Notes under the pieces: generated by a model
What the model saw: the letters and a program-made list of their open reading frames with translations, nothing else
What the model was told of the DNA's origin: nothing
Database searches by the model: none
Position numbers and translations under genes: made by a program
From: Streptobacillus felis
GTDB lineage: Bacteria > Fusobacteriota > Fusobacteriia > Fusobacteriales > Leptotrichiaceae
Assembly: GCF_001559775.1 (NCBI RefSeq)
Contig: NZ_LOHX01000233.1
Location: 1-64,000, forward strand
Length of the DNA: 64,000 nucleotides
Reading direction: 5' to 3'
Part shown: piece after piece, positions 34,543-42,165 of the stretch
Numbering within the stretch: position 1 is the stretch's first letter
How the letters are laid out: each line of letters begins with the position of its first letter

Positions 34543-34835
34543 AGAAATTAGAAAATATGATAGTGCAACTTATAAAAGAACAAAGAAAAGAAAAAAATAT
34601 AAAAAATAATAAAGAAAAGTTATCAAGAAAAGAAAGAGCACATAAACTAATTCAATTAGGGACTTTATTTATGATACTTGAAGTAGATGAAGAAGATCAT
34701 GATTTATTAATAGGATTACTTATGAATTACTATAATTTATCTGATGAGGAAAAAGAAAAATTAAGACAAAAAGGTGAAGCTTTTAGGATTGAAAGAGCAA
34801 AAATGTTAGAAGAGGAGAAAGAAAAAAATGGATAG
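34539..34835 (+). CDS. TraD-like relaxosome accessory protein
   Basis: This 98-residue basic protein has RKERAHKLIQLGTLFMIL near its centre, the hallmark of the conjugal transfer TraD family (a small DNA-processing protein linked to MobQ relaxases, different from the F-plasmid coupling protein TraD). It has no tail and no membrane segment. It overlaps both neighbours by a few bases. Its distance from the relaxase gene (27 kb) is unusual. Confidence 0.65.
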   Translation: MKKLENMIVQLIKEQRKEKNIKNNKEKLSRKERAHKLIQLGTLFMILEVDEEDHDLLIGLLMNYYNLSDEEKEKLRQKGEAFRIERAKMLEEEKEKNG

Positions 34836-35277
34836 TAGAAATAGAAATTTAATGGATGCGAACTTATTTGAAAGGGCTGATGCTTTAGCATCAATAAAAA
34901 ACAAAAGATTATATGATATACAGACTGAAGACTTTATAAAAATACTTTATTCTTTTTTAGAAAGATTAGAGGCATTAAGAGATAAATTAAAACCAATATC
35001 AGTTGAACAAAAAGAAATGAAAAATTCAATTGAAGAAATTATTGAAAGTCTTGAAAAAACAATTGAAATACAAAAAGAAAGAACTGAAAAAGAGATTAAC
35101 AATGAATTATTAAGAGATACAGACTTGGATGGATTAAGTGATAGAGAAGAATTAAGAAATGGATTAGATCCATTTGATAGAGATACTGATAGAGATGGTA
35201 TATATGATAGAGATGATATTAATCCAAAAGAAGCTGATAATAGAATAAAACAAAGAACTAAAGATTCAATTTTTTAG
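34828..35277 (+). CDS. Protein with thrombospondin type 3 calcium motifs
   Basis: This 149-residue protein has a helical coiled-coil N-terminal two-thirds and two thrombospondin type 3 repeats near the end (DTDLDGLSDREE and DTDRDGIYDRDD), which bind calcium in known proteins. It has no signal peptide, which is odd for such motifs. No shared tail. It overlaps the TraD-like gene by eight bases, so it belongs to the transfer block; its role is unknown. Confidence 0.65.
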   Translation: MDSRNRNLMDANLFERADALASIKNKRLYDIQTEDFIKILYSFLERLEALRDKLKPISVEQKEMKNSIEEIIESLEKTIEIQKERTEKEINNELLRDTDLDGLSDREELRNGLDPFDRDTDRDGIYDRDDINPKEADNRIKQRTKDSIF

Positions 35278-35285
35278 GTGATTTT

Positions 35286-35795
35286 ATGGATAATTTAGAT
35301 ACATTAAAACAAAAAGTTATAGAATGGTTAGAACAAGAATATGAGGAAAGCTATACACTAGAATATATAAATGAAGAAATTGATAAAAATAATGGATTAA
35401 TTGGTATAGCTTATACCATAGATAGTTTTGATTTAGATGAAGAATTTGAGATAGAAGTAAAATTAGATATTAATAATTTATCATTAATTACATACATTGA
35501 TGGAGAAGTACTTGAAACAATAGAATATGAAAATATTCAAAATTTAATAGATGAATTAAAATATTCTACTTTTGAAGATATTGTTAGAATTGATCCCGAG
35601 TCATATTTTAATTTAAGAATGGGAATTAATAATAATCATAATGATTTAATTTTTTTAGATGAAAATGGACAAATTAAAAATCAAAACTTTGATGAAAAAA
35701 ATAAAGTTACAATTCAAAATTTAATTGATGAATATGTAAATAATGATTGGAATAATAAAGAAAATAAAAATAAAGAAATTGAAAGGGAAAGATAA
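35286..35795 (+). CDS. Unknown acidic cargo protein with the shared tail
   Basis: This 169-residue protein is acidic, with a predicted alpha/beta domain at residues 1-100 (VIEWLEQEYEESYTLEYI, LSLITYIDGEVLETIEY). Small domains of this type occur inside the large polyvalent proteins of conjugative elements, but I cannot name it. It ends in DWNNKENKNKEIERER, the tail with doubled ER. It starts eight bases after the calcium-motif gene. Confidence 0.6.
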   Translation: MDNLDTLKQKVIEWLEQEYEESYTLEYINEEIDKNNGLIGIAYTIDSFDLDEEFEIEVKLDINNLSLITYIDGEVLETIEYENIQNLIDELKYSTFEDIVRIDPESYFNLRMGINNNHNDLIFLDENGQIKNQNFDEKNKVTIQNLIDEYVNNDWNNKENKNKEIERER

Positions 35796-35798
35796 TTT

Positions 35799-37097
35799 AT
35801 GGCTAAAAAAGCAATAAAAGTAGGAAAAATTTTTGTAATAACTGATGAAATACCAAATATAGAATTAGATAATACAGGTATGGAAGTAGAAGTTGATGGA
35901 AACAAATATGAAATATTTAAAGGATATTCATATAATGATAGTAAAAAAATTGATAATTATATTGATCAAAACAATTTAAAGGAATATAGAATTGATGATT
36001 ATAAGGTAATTGATAAAGATTTGGGTAAAAAAATAATGTCATTCTTAAGGGAAAATCATCATATAGATAAAGATGGAGCTATTAATTATTTTTGGGATTA
36101 TAATGATATTATAACTGCTGAATATGCTTTAAATGTAATTAAAGAAAGAAGGATTAATAATTACGAACAATTTAATATAGAATTAGAAGAATATTTAGAA
36201 GAAACAAACGTTGATATGAGTTGGGAATATAGAAATCAAGTAATTAATGAAATTTTAGATAATTTTGATGAAGATGAATTATGTGAATACTTTGAAATTA
36301 ATGATTATGATTTAAGAGATACTATTGAGGATTTTATGTTAGATAACGGAATATTTTTTTCATGGAATCTAAAAGAGGCTAGATTTGAAGATATTCCATT
36401 TCAAATTGTTCTAAGTGAAGAAAACTATTTAGAGGATGATTGGTGGCAACTTACACCTTTTCAAACTGGATATGATGAATATACTAAAGGAGATTTTAAT
36501 CCTGATAACATTGAAATTAATCAAGATTTAATAGATTTTGTAAAAAATCAAGAATCTGATTTACATGTAAATAAACATAACACTCTAGGCTTTTTACTTC
36601 AATCACAAGGATATGATTTAAAAGATTTGTATGATGAAAATAAAATAAATAATTCAAAATTTTTAAAAACAGTTAAAGAAGAACTTTGTAATTATTACTC
36701 TGAACTCTCAGGATGTTCTATTACATTTGCAGGAAAAACAGATATTCAAAATTATTTTGAAATAATAGATAATCGTTCATTAAATATAGTTATTTCAAAA
36801 GAAGCATCTGTTGGTTTTGTAAATTTTGTACATGGATCAGGATGCTCTATGAACATAGAACTTGAAAAAGATGCTGTTATACCAAAGGAAAACATTTTAA
36901 ATATTAATTATAATTATGATTATAATGTAGATTCTATTTTTGGTTATGATTTACCTGAAGTAAATATTGGAGCAAGTAATGAAATAGTGAATTATAAGGA
37001 AACTAATTTTGAAAATCTAATATATGAAATTCAGGAAATTGATAAAAATAAAAAATGGGATAAAAAAGATAATATAGAAAATGAAATTGAAAGATAA
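35799..37097 (+). CDS. Large unknown cargo protein with the shared tail
   Basis: This 432-residue soluble protein is not firmly recognised. The N-terminal part is acidic and helical; the part at about 240-400 has strands with ITFAGKTDIQNYFEI and VGFVNFVHGSGCSMNIELEKD, resembling a domain I recall from uncharacterised proteins of clostridial mobile elements. No signal peptide. It ends in KWDKKDNIENEIER. It follows the previous tailed gene by three bases. Confidence 0.6.
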   Translation: MAKKAIKVGKIFVITDEIPNIELDNTGMEVEVDGNKYEIFKGYSYNDSKKIDNYIDQNNLKEYRIDDYKVIDKDLGKKIMSFLRENHHIDKDGAINYFWDYNDIITAEYALNVIKERRINNYEQFNIELEEYLEETNVDMSWEYRNQVINEILDNFDEDELCEYFEINDYDLRDTIEDFMLDNGIFFSWNLKEARFEDIPFQIVLSEENYLEDDWWQLTPFQTGYDEYTKGDFNPDNIEINQDLIDFVKNQESDLHVNKHNTLGFLLQSQGYDLKDLYDENKINNSKFLKTVKEELCNYYSELSGCSITFAGKTDIQNYFEIIDNRSLNIVISKEASVGFVNFVHGSGCSMNIELEKDAVIPKENILNINYNYDYNVDSIFGYDLPEVNIGASNEIVNYKETNFENLIYEIQEIDKNKKWDKKDNIENEIER

Positions 37098-37098
37098 T

Positions 37099-37123
37099 TC
37101 ACTCTATATTCAATATAGAGTGA
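37099..37123. repeat. 25-bp palindrome, copy 7
   Basis: A perfect copy, starting one base after the stop codon of the 432-residue gene. Confidence 0.85.
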
Positions 37124-37164
37124 ATAGTACTATGAAAATTGAATAATATATTATAAATTTAGTC

Positions 37165-37193
37165 TTGATTATTTGATAAATTAACGGTATAAT
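37165..37193 (+). promoter_or_regulatory. Promoter of leader B copy 2
   Basis: TTGATT (37165-37170), 17 bases, TATAAT (37188-37193). The spacer matches the promoter at 20792 in 14 of 17 positions. Confidence 0.7.
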
Positions 37194-37199
37194 ATTATT

Positions 37200-37377
37200 G
37201 AGAAATGAGCTCAAAGGATGCGAGAAATCCTTGTCCCAGCTAAGGGGTCTGAAATATTAGAATCAGCGAAGCTCGTTACCGTTTATATTTGTCGGTAGAC
37301 CTTAGCATAGGTGAGGTTGTATAACTAAAAATATGTTAAAAATCATTTATAAAGACTAGATTATTCTAGTCTTTTTT
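37200..37377 (+). ncRNA. Leader family B RNA, copy 2
   Basis: This RNA of about 178 nt shares with copy 1 GAGAAATGAGCTCAAAGGATG at its start, GAAATATTA, CAGCGAA, GGTAGACCTTAGCATAGGTGA, and the terminator AAAGACTAGA/TCTAGTCTTTT. Regions between these blocks differ. The next gene starts 19 bases after the T run with the same TTTTAGAAAGG spacing, which favours a leader role for the PBECR4-like gene. Confidence 0.65.
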
Positions 37378-37395
37378 GTTTTAGAAAGGATTTTT

Positions 37396-38160
37396 ATGAA
37401 TAATGAGACATATAAGGTTCAAGAAATTTTAAATAATATGAAAAAATATAAAAATATTAATATATTAATAAAAGGGGAAACTAAAAAATTTGATATTATA
37501 TTTGATCAAAAAAATGTTCCTCATTTATTAGGACTTCAGTATATTAATGAAAATAAAAAAGATAAAACTGGCAATGAATTATTAAATCATGTAAAATCTA
37601 AAGGTTTTTCAGATCAAGAAATTTTACAAAAAGTAGAAAAATATTATGGTGTTTTACAAATGATAAGAGTTGAAAATAGGATAAACTCTTTTGAAGATTT
37701 TATAAATAATTTAGAAAAAGGAATTATAGTTGAAAAAACTTTAGAAAAAGGTGAAATGAATGTTAATTATTTAATTGTTCAATCAAAAAATAATAAATTT
37801 TATCATTTAGGTATTCTTTCATGTAATATTGGTGAAATGTTTGAAAATTTTGATGAAATTGATGAAAAAATACAAAACGATATTATTAAAACATATTTTA
37901 CACAAAAAAATATAAAATATTTTGAAAATACTAAAATAATGGAATATATTGAAAATATTTCAATATATAATGATTCATTAGAAGATTATATTCCATTTTC
38001 ATTTGATGATAACAAAAATAATGCTCTTATTGAAGAATATAAGAAAAATAAAGATTTTAATTACAAAGAGTTTTTAAAAAATTTTGAAAATAATGTTGTA
38101 AAAGAACAACAAATAAATTGGGGTAAAAAAGAAAATATTGAGAATGAAATTGAAAGGTAA
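37396..38160 (+). CDS. PBECR4-like cargo protein with the shared tail
   Basis: This 254-residue protein has, at residues 20-60, KKFDIIFDQKNVPHLLGLQY, which resembles the PBECR4 domain (a predicted nuclease fold in the barnase/EndoU/colicin E5/D/RelE group) by its strand plus N-x-x-H-L-x-G-L motif. The C-terminal part ends with IPFSFDDNKNNALIEEYKKN and the tail NWGKKENIENEIER. A paralogue lies at 44516 and a remnant at 21016, each after a leader B RNA. PBECR domains are known from polyvalent proteins of phages and plasmids. The domain call is tentative. Confidence 0.5.
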   Translation: MNNETYKVQEILNNMKKYKNINILIKGETKKFDIIFDQKNVPHLLGLQYINENKKDKTGNELLNHVKSKGFSDQEILQKVEKYYGVLQMIRVENRINSFEDFINNLEKGIIVEKTLEKGEMNVNYLIVQSKNNKFYHLGILSCNIGEMFENFDEIDEKIQNDIIKTYFTQKNIKYFENTKIMEYIENISIYNDSLEDYIPFSFDDNKNNALIEEYKKNKDFNYKEFLKNFENNVVKEQQINWGKKENIENEIER

Positions 38161-38161
38161 T

Positions 38162-38186
38162 TCACTCTATATTCAATATAGAGTGA
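38162..38186. repeat. 25-bp palindrome, copy 8
   Basis: A perfect copy, starting one base after the stop of the PBECR4-like gene. Confidence 0.85.
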
Positions 38187-38246
38187 ATGTACTATGAAAA
38201 TATATAAGATTATAACTAAAATAATCTAAAAATTCAAGGAGTAATT

Positions 38247-38795
38247 ATGAAAAAAATTTTATTTTATATAATAATTAGTAATTTATCTTTTTCTTCAGGT
38301 TTAAGTTTTGTTAATAGAAATAATAATTTTAAACCACAAAATAACAAAACCATTAAAGAAAAAGTCATTGATGAATTAAATATAAAAAACGATAAAGTAT
38401 TTAAAGAAAATAAAAAGAATCAAAAAAAAATACTTATACTCAAAAAAGCTAAAGAATTAATGGGGAAAAAATATGTGTGGGGGGCAAAAGTTGGAGATTA
38501 TAATAATTTTGATTGTTCTTCTTTTGTAAAAACTTTATATAAAGAAGCTGGTATTAATTTACCAAGAGTTAGTAAGGACCAATCAAAAATTGGTAAAAAG
38601 ATACCTATAACCGAATTAGAAATTGGAGATTTAATTTTTTTTCACACACTAGGTAATTATGTTAGTCATGTAGGTATATATATAGGTAATAGTGAATTCA
38701 TTCACGCTTCTAGTAAAGCTAAAAAAACAATAGTTAGCAAATTTGAAGGATATTATAAAGAGAAAGCAGTATTTGGAACAAGGTTAGGTATTTAA
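38247..38795 (+). CDS. Secreted NlpC/P60 peptidoglycan hydrolase
   Basis: This 182-residue protein has a signal peptide (about residues 1-17), a Lys/Asn-rich linker, and an NlpC/P60 domain with FDCSSF (Cys90), VSHVGIYIG (His141) and FIHAS (His153), a complete Cys-His-His triad. Such enzymes cut peptide stems of peptidoglycan; in a conjugative element it would serve like VirB1 to open the wall for the channel. It has no tail. The next gene starts on the base after its stop. Confidence 0.85.
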   Translation: MKKILFYIIISNLSFSSGLSFVNRNNNFKPQNNKTIKEKVIDELNIKNDKVFKENKKNQKKILILKKAKELMGKKYVWGAKVGDYNNFDCSSFVKTLYKEAGINLPRVSKDQSKIGKKIPITELEIGDLIFFHTLGNYVSHVGIYIGNSEFIHASSKAKKTIVSKFEGYYKEKAVFGTRLGI

Positions 38796-39860
38796 ATGGA
38801 AATTAATACAAATAGAAATAATATAGAGTTAAAAGATATATTAGAGTATATGGGAGAAGAGATTATACCACATGGAAGAACATCATTTAAGTTAAGAAAA
38901 CATGATTCTTTAATAATAAAAGTTAGTAAATTTTATTGGAACTCTAAAAATATGGGTGGAAATTATTTTTTACTTTTAAAAGAACTTTATGGATTTGATA
39001 ATAAAAAAATATGGGATACTAGTCAAGCATTTTTAGATGCTGTAGAATATGGAGATTATATTCCTAATATAAAAATACATAATAAAGAACAGAAAGAATA
39101 CAAAATATATGAGAGAAAAAATAGTTTAAATGAAATAAAAGATTATTTGTGTGAAAAAAGATGCATTGATCCTAAAATTGTAGAATCTTTATATCATAAC
39201 AAATTATTATATATGGATTACAAAAAAAACATTATTTTTGTAATCAATGATTTAAAAGGTAATAAGATAGGGGAAGAAATTATTGGTACAGGAGAAATTA
39301 AATATAGGAGAAATACAAGTAATTCAAAAGGGTTTAATTTAACTAGAAGAAATGAAATTGAAAATAAAAATATAAATAACTTATATATTTTTGAGGGTAC
39401 TATTGATATGCTGTCGTATATACAACTATTTCAAAAAGAAATTAATGAAAAATGGAAGGAAGAAAATATTAGATTTTTAACATTATCTGGGCTAAGAGAG
39501 GATATTTTAAATAGTTATCTAGATAATATTAAAAATATATATGTATGTATTGACAATGATACTGCAGGGGAAAATTTTTATAATACACTAAAAGATAAAT
39601 TACCTAATTTAAATCTTATTAGAGAAAAATCAAAAGAAAAAGATTGGAATGAAGATCTTGTAAAAAAAGAATTAGAAAAAAGAGGAGTAAATATTGGGAA
39701 AGATGAAATTTTTAAAAATACTGATGGTGAATTTAGAGTAATTTCAAATAGTGTATCTTCTTTATTAAAAAATGATAATGTTGATATTGTATTAGATGAA
39801 TTAAATATAGAAGATAAATGGAATAATAAAAATAAACAAAACAATGAAATTGAAAGATAA
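38796..39860 (+). CDS. Toprim primase-like protein with the shared tail
   Basis: This 354-residue protein has an N-terminal part of the DUF3991/CHC2-like type (residues 1-110) and a toprim domain with IFEGTIDML (Glu200) and CIDNDTAGENF (Asp253, Asp255). Similar proteins in mobile elements are predicted primases. It ends in KWNNKNKQNNEIER. Some conjugative primases, such as Sog of ColIb and TraC of RP4, are known to be sent into recipient cells, so a translocation tail here is expected on functional grounds. Confidence 0.8.
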   Translation: MEINTNRNNIELKDILEYMGEEIIPHGRTSFKLRKHDSLIIKVSKFYWNSKNMGGNYFLLLKELYGFDNKKIWDTSQAFLDAVEYGDYIPNIKIHNKEQKEYKIYERKNSLNEIKDYLCEKRCIDPKIVESLYHNKLLYMDYKKNIIFVINDLKGNKIGEEIIGTGEIKYRRNTSNSKGFNLTRRNEIENKNINNLYIFEGTIDMLSYIQLFQKEINEKWKEENIRFLTLSGLREDILNSYLDNIKNIYVCIDNDTAGENFYNTLKDKLPNLNLIREKSKEKDWNEDLVKKELEKRGVNIGKDEIFKNTDGEFRVISNSVSSLLKNDNVDIVLDELNIEDKWNNKNKQNNEIER

Positions 39861-39861
39861 C

Positions 39862-39886
39862 TCACTCTATACTCAATATAGAGTGA
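39862..39886. repeat. 25-bp palindrome, copy 9
   Basis: Arms TCACTCTATA and TATAGAGTGA, centre CTCAA. It is followed by AAAGGAAAGTGAG, the ribosome site of the next gene. Confidence 0.85.
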
Positions 39887-39904
39887 AAGGAAAGTGAGAA
39901 ATAT

Positions 39905-41257
39905 ATGGAAAGAAATATTATAAGTAAATTTGAAGCTGAGATTAATGGAGTTAAATTTAATGATGAAGAATTATATAACTCAGTTGAATTTATTCTAGAA
40001 CAAATTGAAGATAAATTCGGTGAAGTATATAATAATGATTTTGTAGCTGCTTTAGAATCGACAATAAATAATATGTATTTAAAATATGAAAATTTTAGTT
40101 ATGGAGAATTAGAAAATGAATTTTATTATTGTATTAGTGAAGCTAAAGAATTTAATAATCTAGAATTTAAATATTATGGAAGTGACTGGAAAATAGAAAC
40201 TTTAAATGAAGGAATAATAGCAGGAGATTATTTTGAAAAAGATATTGAAAAAGTATTTAAGAAACAGGTTATTAATCCAATATGTCAAAAGTTAAATAAA
40301 AGTGTAAATCTATTTGAATATAAAGGTAAGAATTTAATAGAAAAATATACGGAATGGAATATAGATGAATATTTAAAAGATAATATTATTAGTAGAATAA
40401 AAGAAAATAAAGACTTATTAGAATTATATAATAATAAAAATATAGAAGAATTAATTGATAGAATTAATGATGAGTTTGTGTATGATAATTTAAATGAAAT
40501 GGAATATGATTTAATAAAAGGAATGTTTTATGAAAAAATCAATAATTTAAATGAAAAAGTAAATGATAATATTTTTGATAAATATTTAGATGAAATTTAC
40601 AAATATGTAGATGAAATTAAAGAGGCAGCAAATGTTAGTATATCATATAATAATAGAGATATGGAAGATTATTTTAATAAATATATCAAAAATAATGATT
40701 TAATTAATTTATATAATATTTCTTTTCAAGAAAATGAAATGGAAAATTCTATATTTTTAGAAACTGATGATGTAAAGATTGAATTATCAGGTATTTTTAA
40801 TATAGATGAAGTAAAAAATAAAATTGAAAATATAAAATTTGATAAAGAGTTTCAGCAATATCCTGATTACGAACAGGTTGTTATTATAGCCAAAAATATA
40901 AGTAAAGATATTAATGTTGAAAAATGTATGTTTGAAGTAAGTGAAGATTATCTTTATGATTTAGGATTAGAATCTACATTTAAAGAAGCATTGAAAATAA
41001 AGAGTAAAAATTATGAAGTATTTTCTGAGAATCCAGAAGCTGAAAATTTAGTTTATAGTGAGAATGAATTAACATTAATTAGAGATGGAAATTCTATACA
41101 ATATTTAAAAACGGGTGGCAAATGGGGAAAAAAGCAATCATTAAATGCTAATGATGAATTATTTGAAGATTTAAAAGAAATTGGAACAAATATATTGGAA
41201 GAATTGAATACAAAATGGAAAAAAGTAGATAATAAAAATATAGATTGGGAAAGATAA
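39905..41257 (+). CDS. Cargo protein: shared N-domain, long insert, tail
   Basis: This 450-residue protein begins with the same domain as the protein at 21101 (FEAEINGVKFNDEELYNS to YYGSDWKIETLNEGI, residues 1-108), then has about 325 residues of unknown helical sequence, and ends in KWKKVDNKNIDWER. No signal peptide. The first 330 bases are almost identical at the DNA level to those of the next gene (41304), while the rest differs, showing recent duplication followed by exchange of the 3' part. Confidence 0.7.
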   Translation: MERNIISKFEAEINGVKFNDEELYNSVEFILEQIEDKFGEVYNNDFVAALESTINNMYLKYENFSYGELENEFYYCISEAKEFNNLEFKYYGSDWKIETLNEGIIAGDYFEKDIEKVFKKQVINPICQKLNKSVNLFEYKGKNLIEKYTEWNIDEYLKDNIISRIKENKDLLELYNNKNIEELIDRINDEFVYDNLNEMEYDLIKGMFYEKINNLNEKVNDNIFDKYLDEIYKYVDEIKEAANVSISYNNRDMEDYFNKYIKNNDLINLYNISFQENEMENSIFLETDDVKIELSGIFNIDEVKNKIENIKFDKEFQQYPDYEQVVIIAKNISKDINVEKCMFEVSEDYLYDLGLESTFKEALKIKSKNYEVFSENPEAENLVYSENELTLIRDGNSIQYLKTGGKWGKKQSLNANDELFEDLKEIGTNILEELNTKWKKVDNKNIDWER

Positions 41258-41260
41258 TTT

Positions 41261-41285
41261 TCATTATATATTTAATATAGAGTGA
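41261..41285. repeat. 25-bp palindrome, copy 10 (degenerate)
   Basis: Left arm TCATTATATA, right TATAGAGTGA. In RNA one change remains a G-U pair and another is a mismatch. The bases after it repeat those after copy 9. Confidence 0.65.
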
Positions 41286-41303
41286 AAGGAAAGTGAGAAA
41301 TAT

Positions 41304-42122
41304 ATGGAAAGAAATATTATAAGTAATTTTGAAGCTGAGATTAATGGAGTTAAATTTAATGATGAAGAATTATATAACTCAGTTGAATTTATTCTAGAAC
41401 AAATTGAAGATAAATTCGGTGAAGTATATAATAATGATTTTGTAGCTGCTTTAGAATCGACAATAAATAATATGTATTTAAAATATGAAAATTTTAGTTA
41501 TGGAGAATTAGAAAATGAATTTTATTATTGTATTAGTGAAGCTAAAGAATTTAATAATCTAGAATTTAAATATTATGGAAGTGACTGGAAAATAGAAACT
41601 TTAAATGAAGGAATTAAATTTGGAGATTATAATAAGGAAAAAATAAAAAAATGGAATAATAAAAAAAATGAAAGATTAAATGAGATATTAAAAGAAGTAG
41701 CGAACTTATTTGAAAAAACTATTAAAGAAAATGGTATTAAAGATTATGATAAAAGCTTAAATATTTACATTAATGATATACCTGAAATAACCGCTAAATG
41801 GAACTTAGATGAAACTCTACCAGCTTTTATATTAAAAGATGAGGATCAATTATTTGAATCAGTTAAGATATACTTAAATAAAGATGGGAATGCTGTAATT
41901 TGGTGTAATGAATTAACTAAAGAAGGGAAAATTGAAACATGTATAAAAAAAGAATTTAATGCCAAATCAATAGAAACGTTATATGAGTTTTTTAAACAAT
42001 TTGAAAATTCAAATTTAAGTTCAAGTGAATCTGTTAATAAAGTAATTGAAGAATATCAAAATATAAAAAAAGAAGAAAAATGGAACAAAAAAGTTGAAAA
42101 GAATTTTGAAATGGAAATATAA
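41304..42122 (+). CDS. Cargo protein: shared N-domain, other insert, tail
   Basis: This 272-residue protein has residues 1-108 nearly identical to the previous one, then a different middle part of about 150 residues (YINDIPEITAKWNLDETLPAF) and the tail KWNKKVEKNFEMEI, which ends in EI rather than ER. The change from common to unique sequence is sharp, at about base 41614. It has no signal peptide and no recognised function. Confidence 0.7.
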   Translation: MERNIISNFEAEINGVKFNDEELYNSVEFILEQIEDKFGEVYNNDFVAALESTINNMYLKYENFSYGELENEFYYCISEAKEFNNLEFKYYGSDWKIETLNEGIKFGDYNKEKIKKWNNKKNERLNEILKEVANLFEKTIKENGIKDYDKSLNIYINDIPEITAKWNLDETLPAFILKDEDQLFESVKIYLNKDGNAVIWCNELTKEGKIETCIKKEFNAKSIETLYEFFKQFENSNLSSSESVNKVIEEYQNIKKEEKWNKKVEKNFEMEI

Positions 42123-42125
42123 ATT

Positions 42126-42150
42126 TCACTATATATTTAATATAGAGTGA
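42126..42150. repeat. 25-bp palindrome, copy 11 (degenerate)
   Basis: Left arm TCACTATATA, right TATAGAGTGA, one stem mismatch; located just before the topoisomerase ribosome site. Confidence 0.7.
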
Positions 42151-42165
42151 ATGAAAGGAAAGAAT

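Noticed and set aside
20827-37377. Leader family B as T-box riboswitches
   Set aside because: No AGGGTGGNACCGCG antiterminator element or specifier loop context was visible, and the downstream genes are not aminoacyl-tRNA or amino acid genes.
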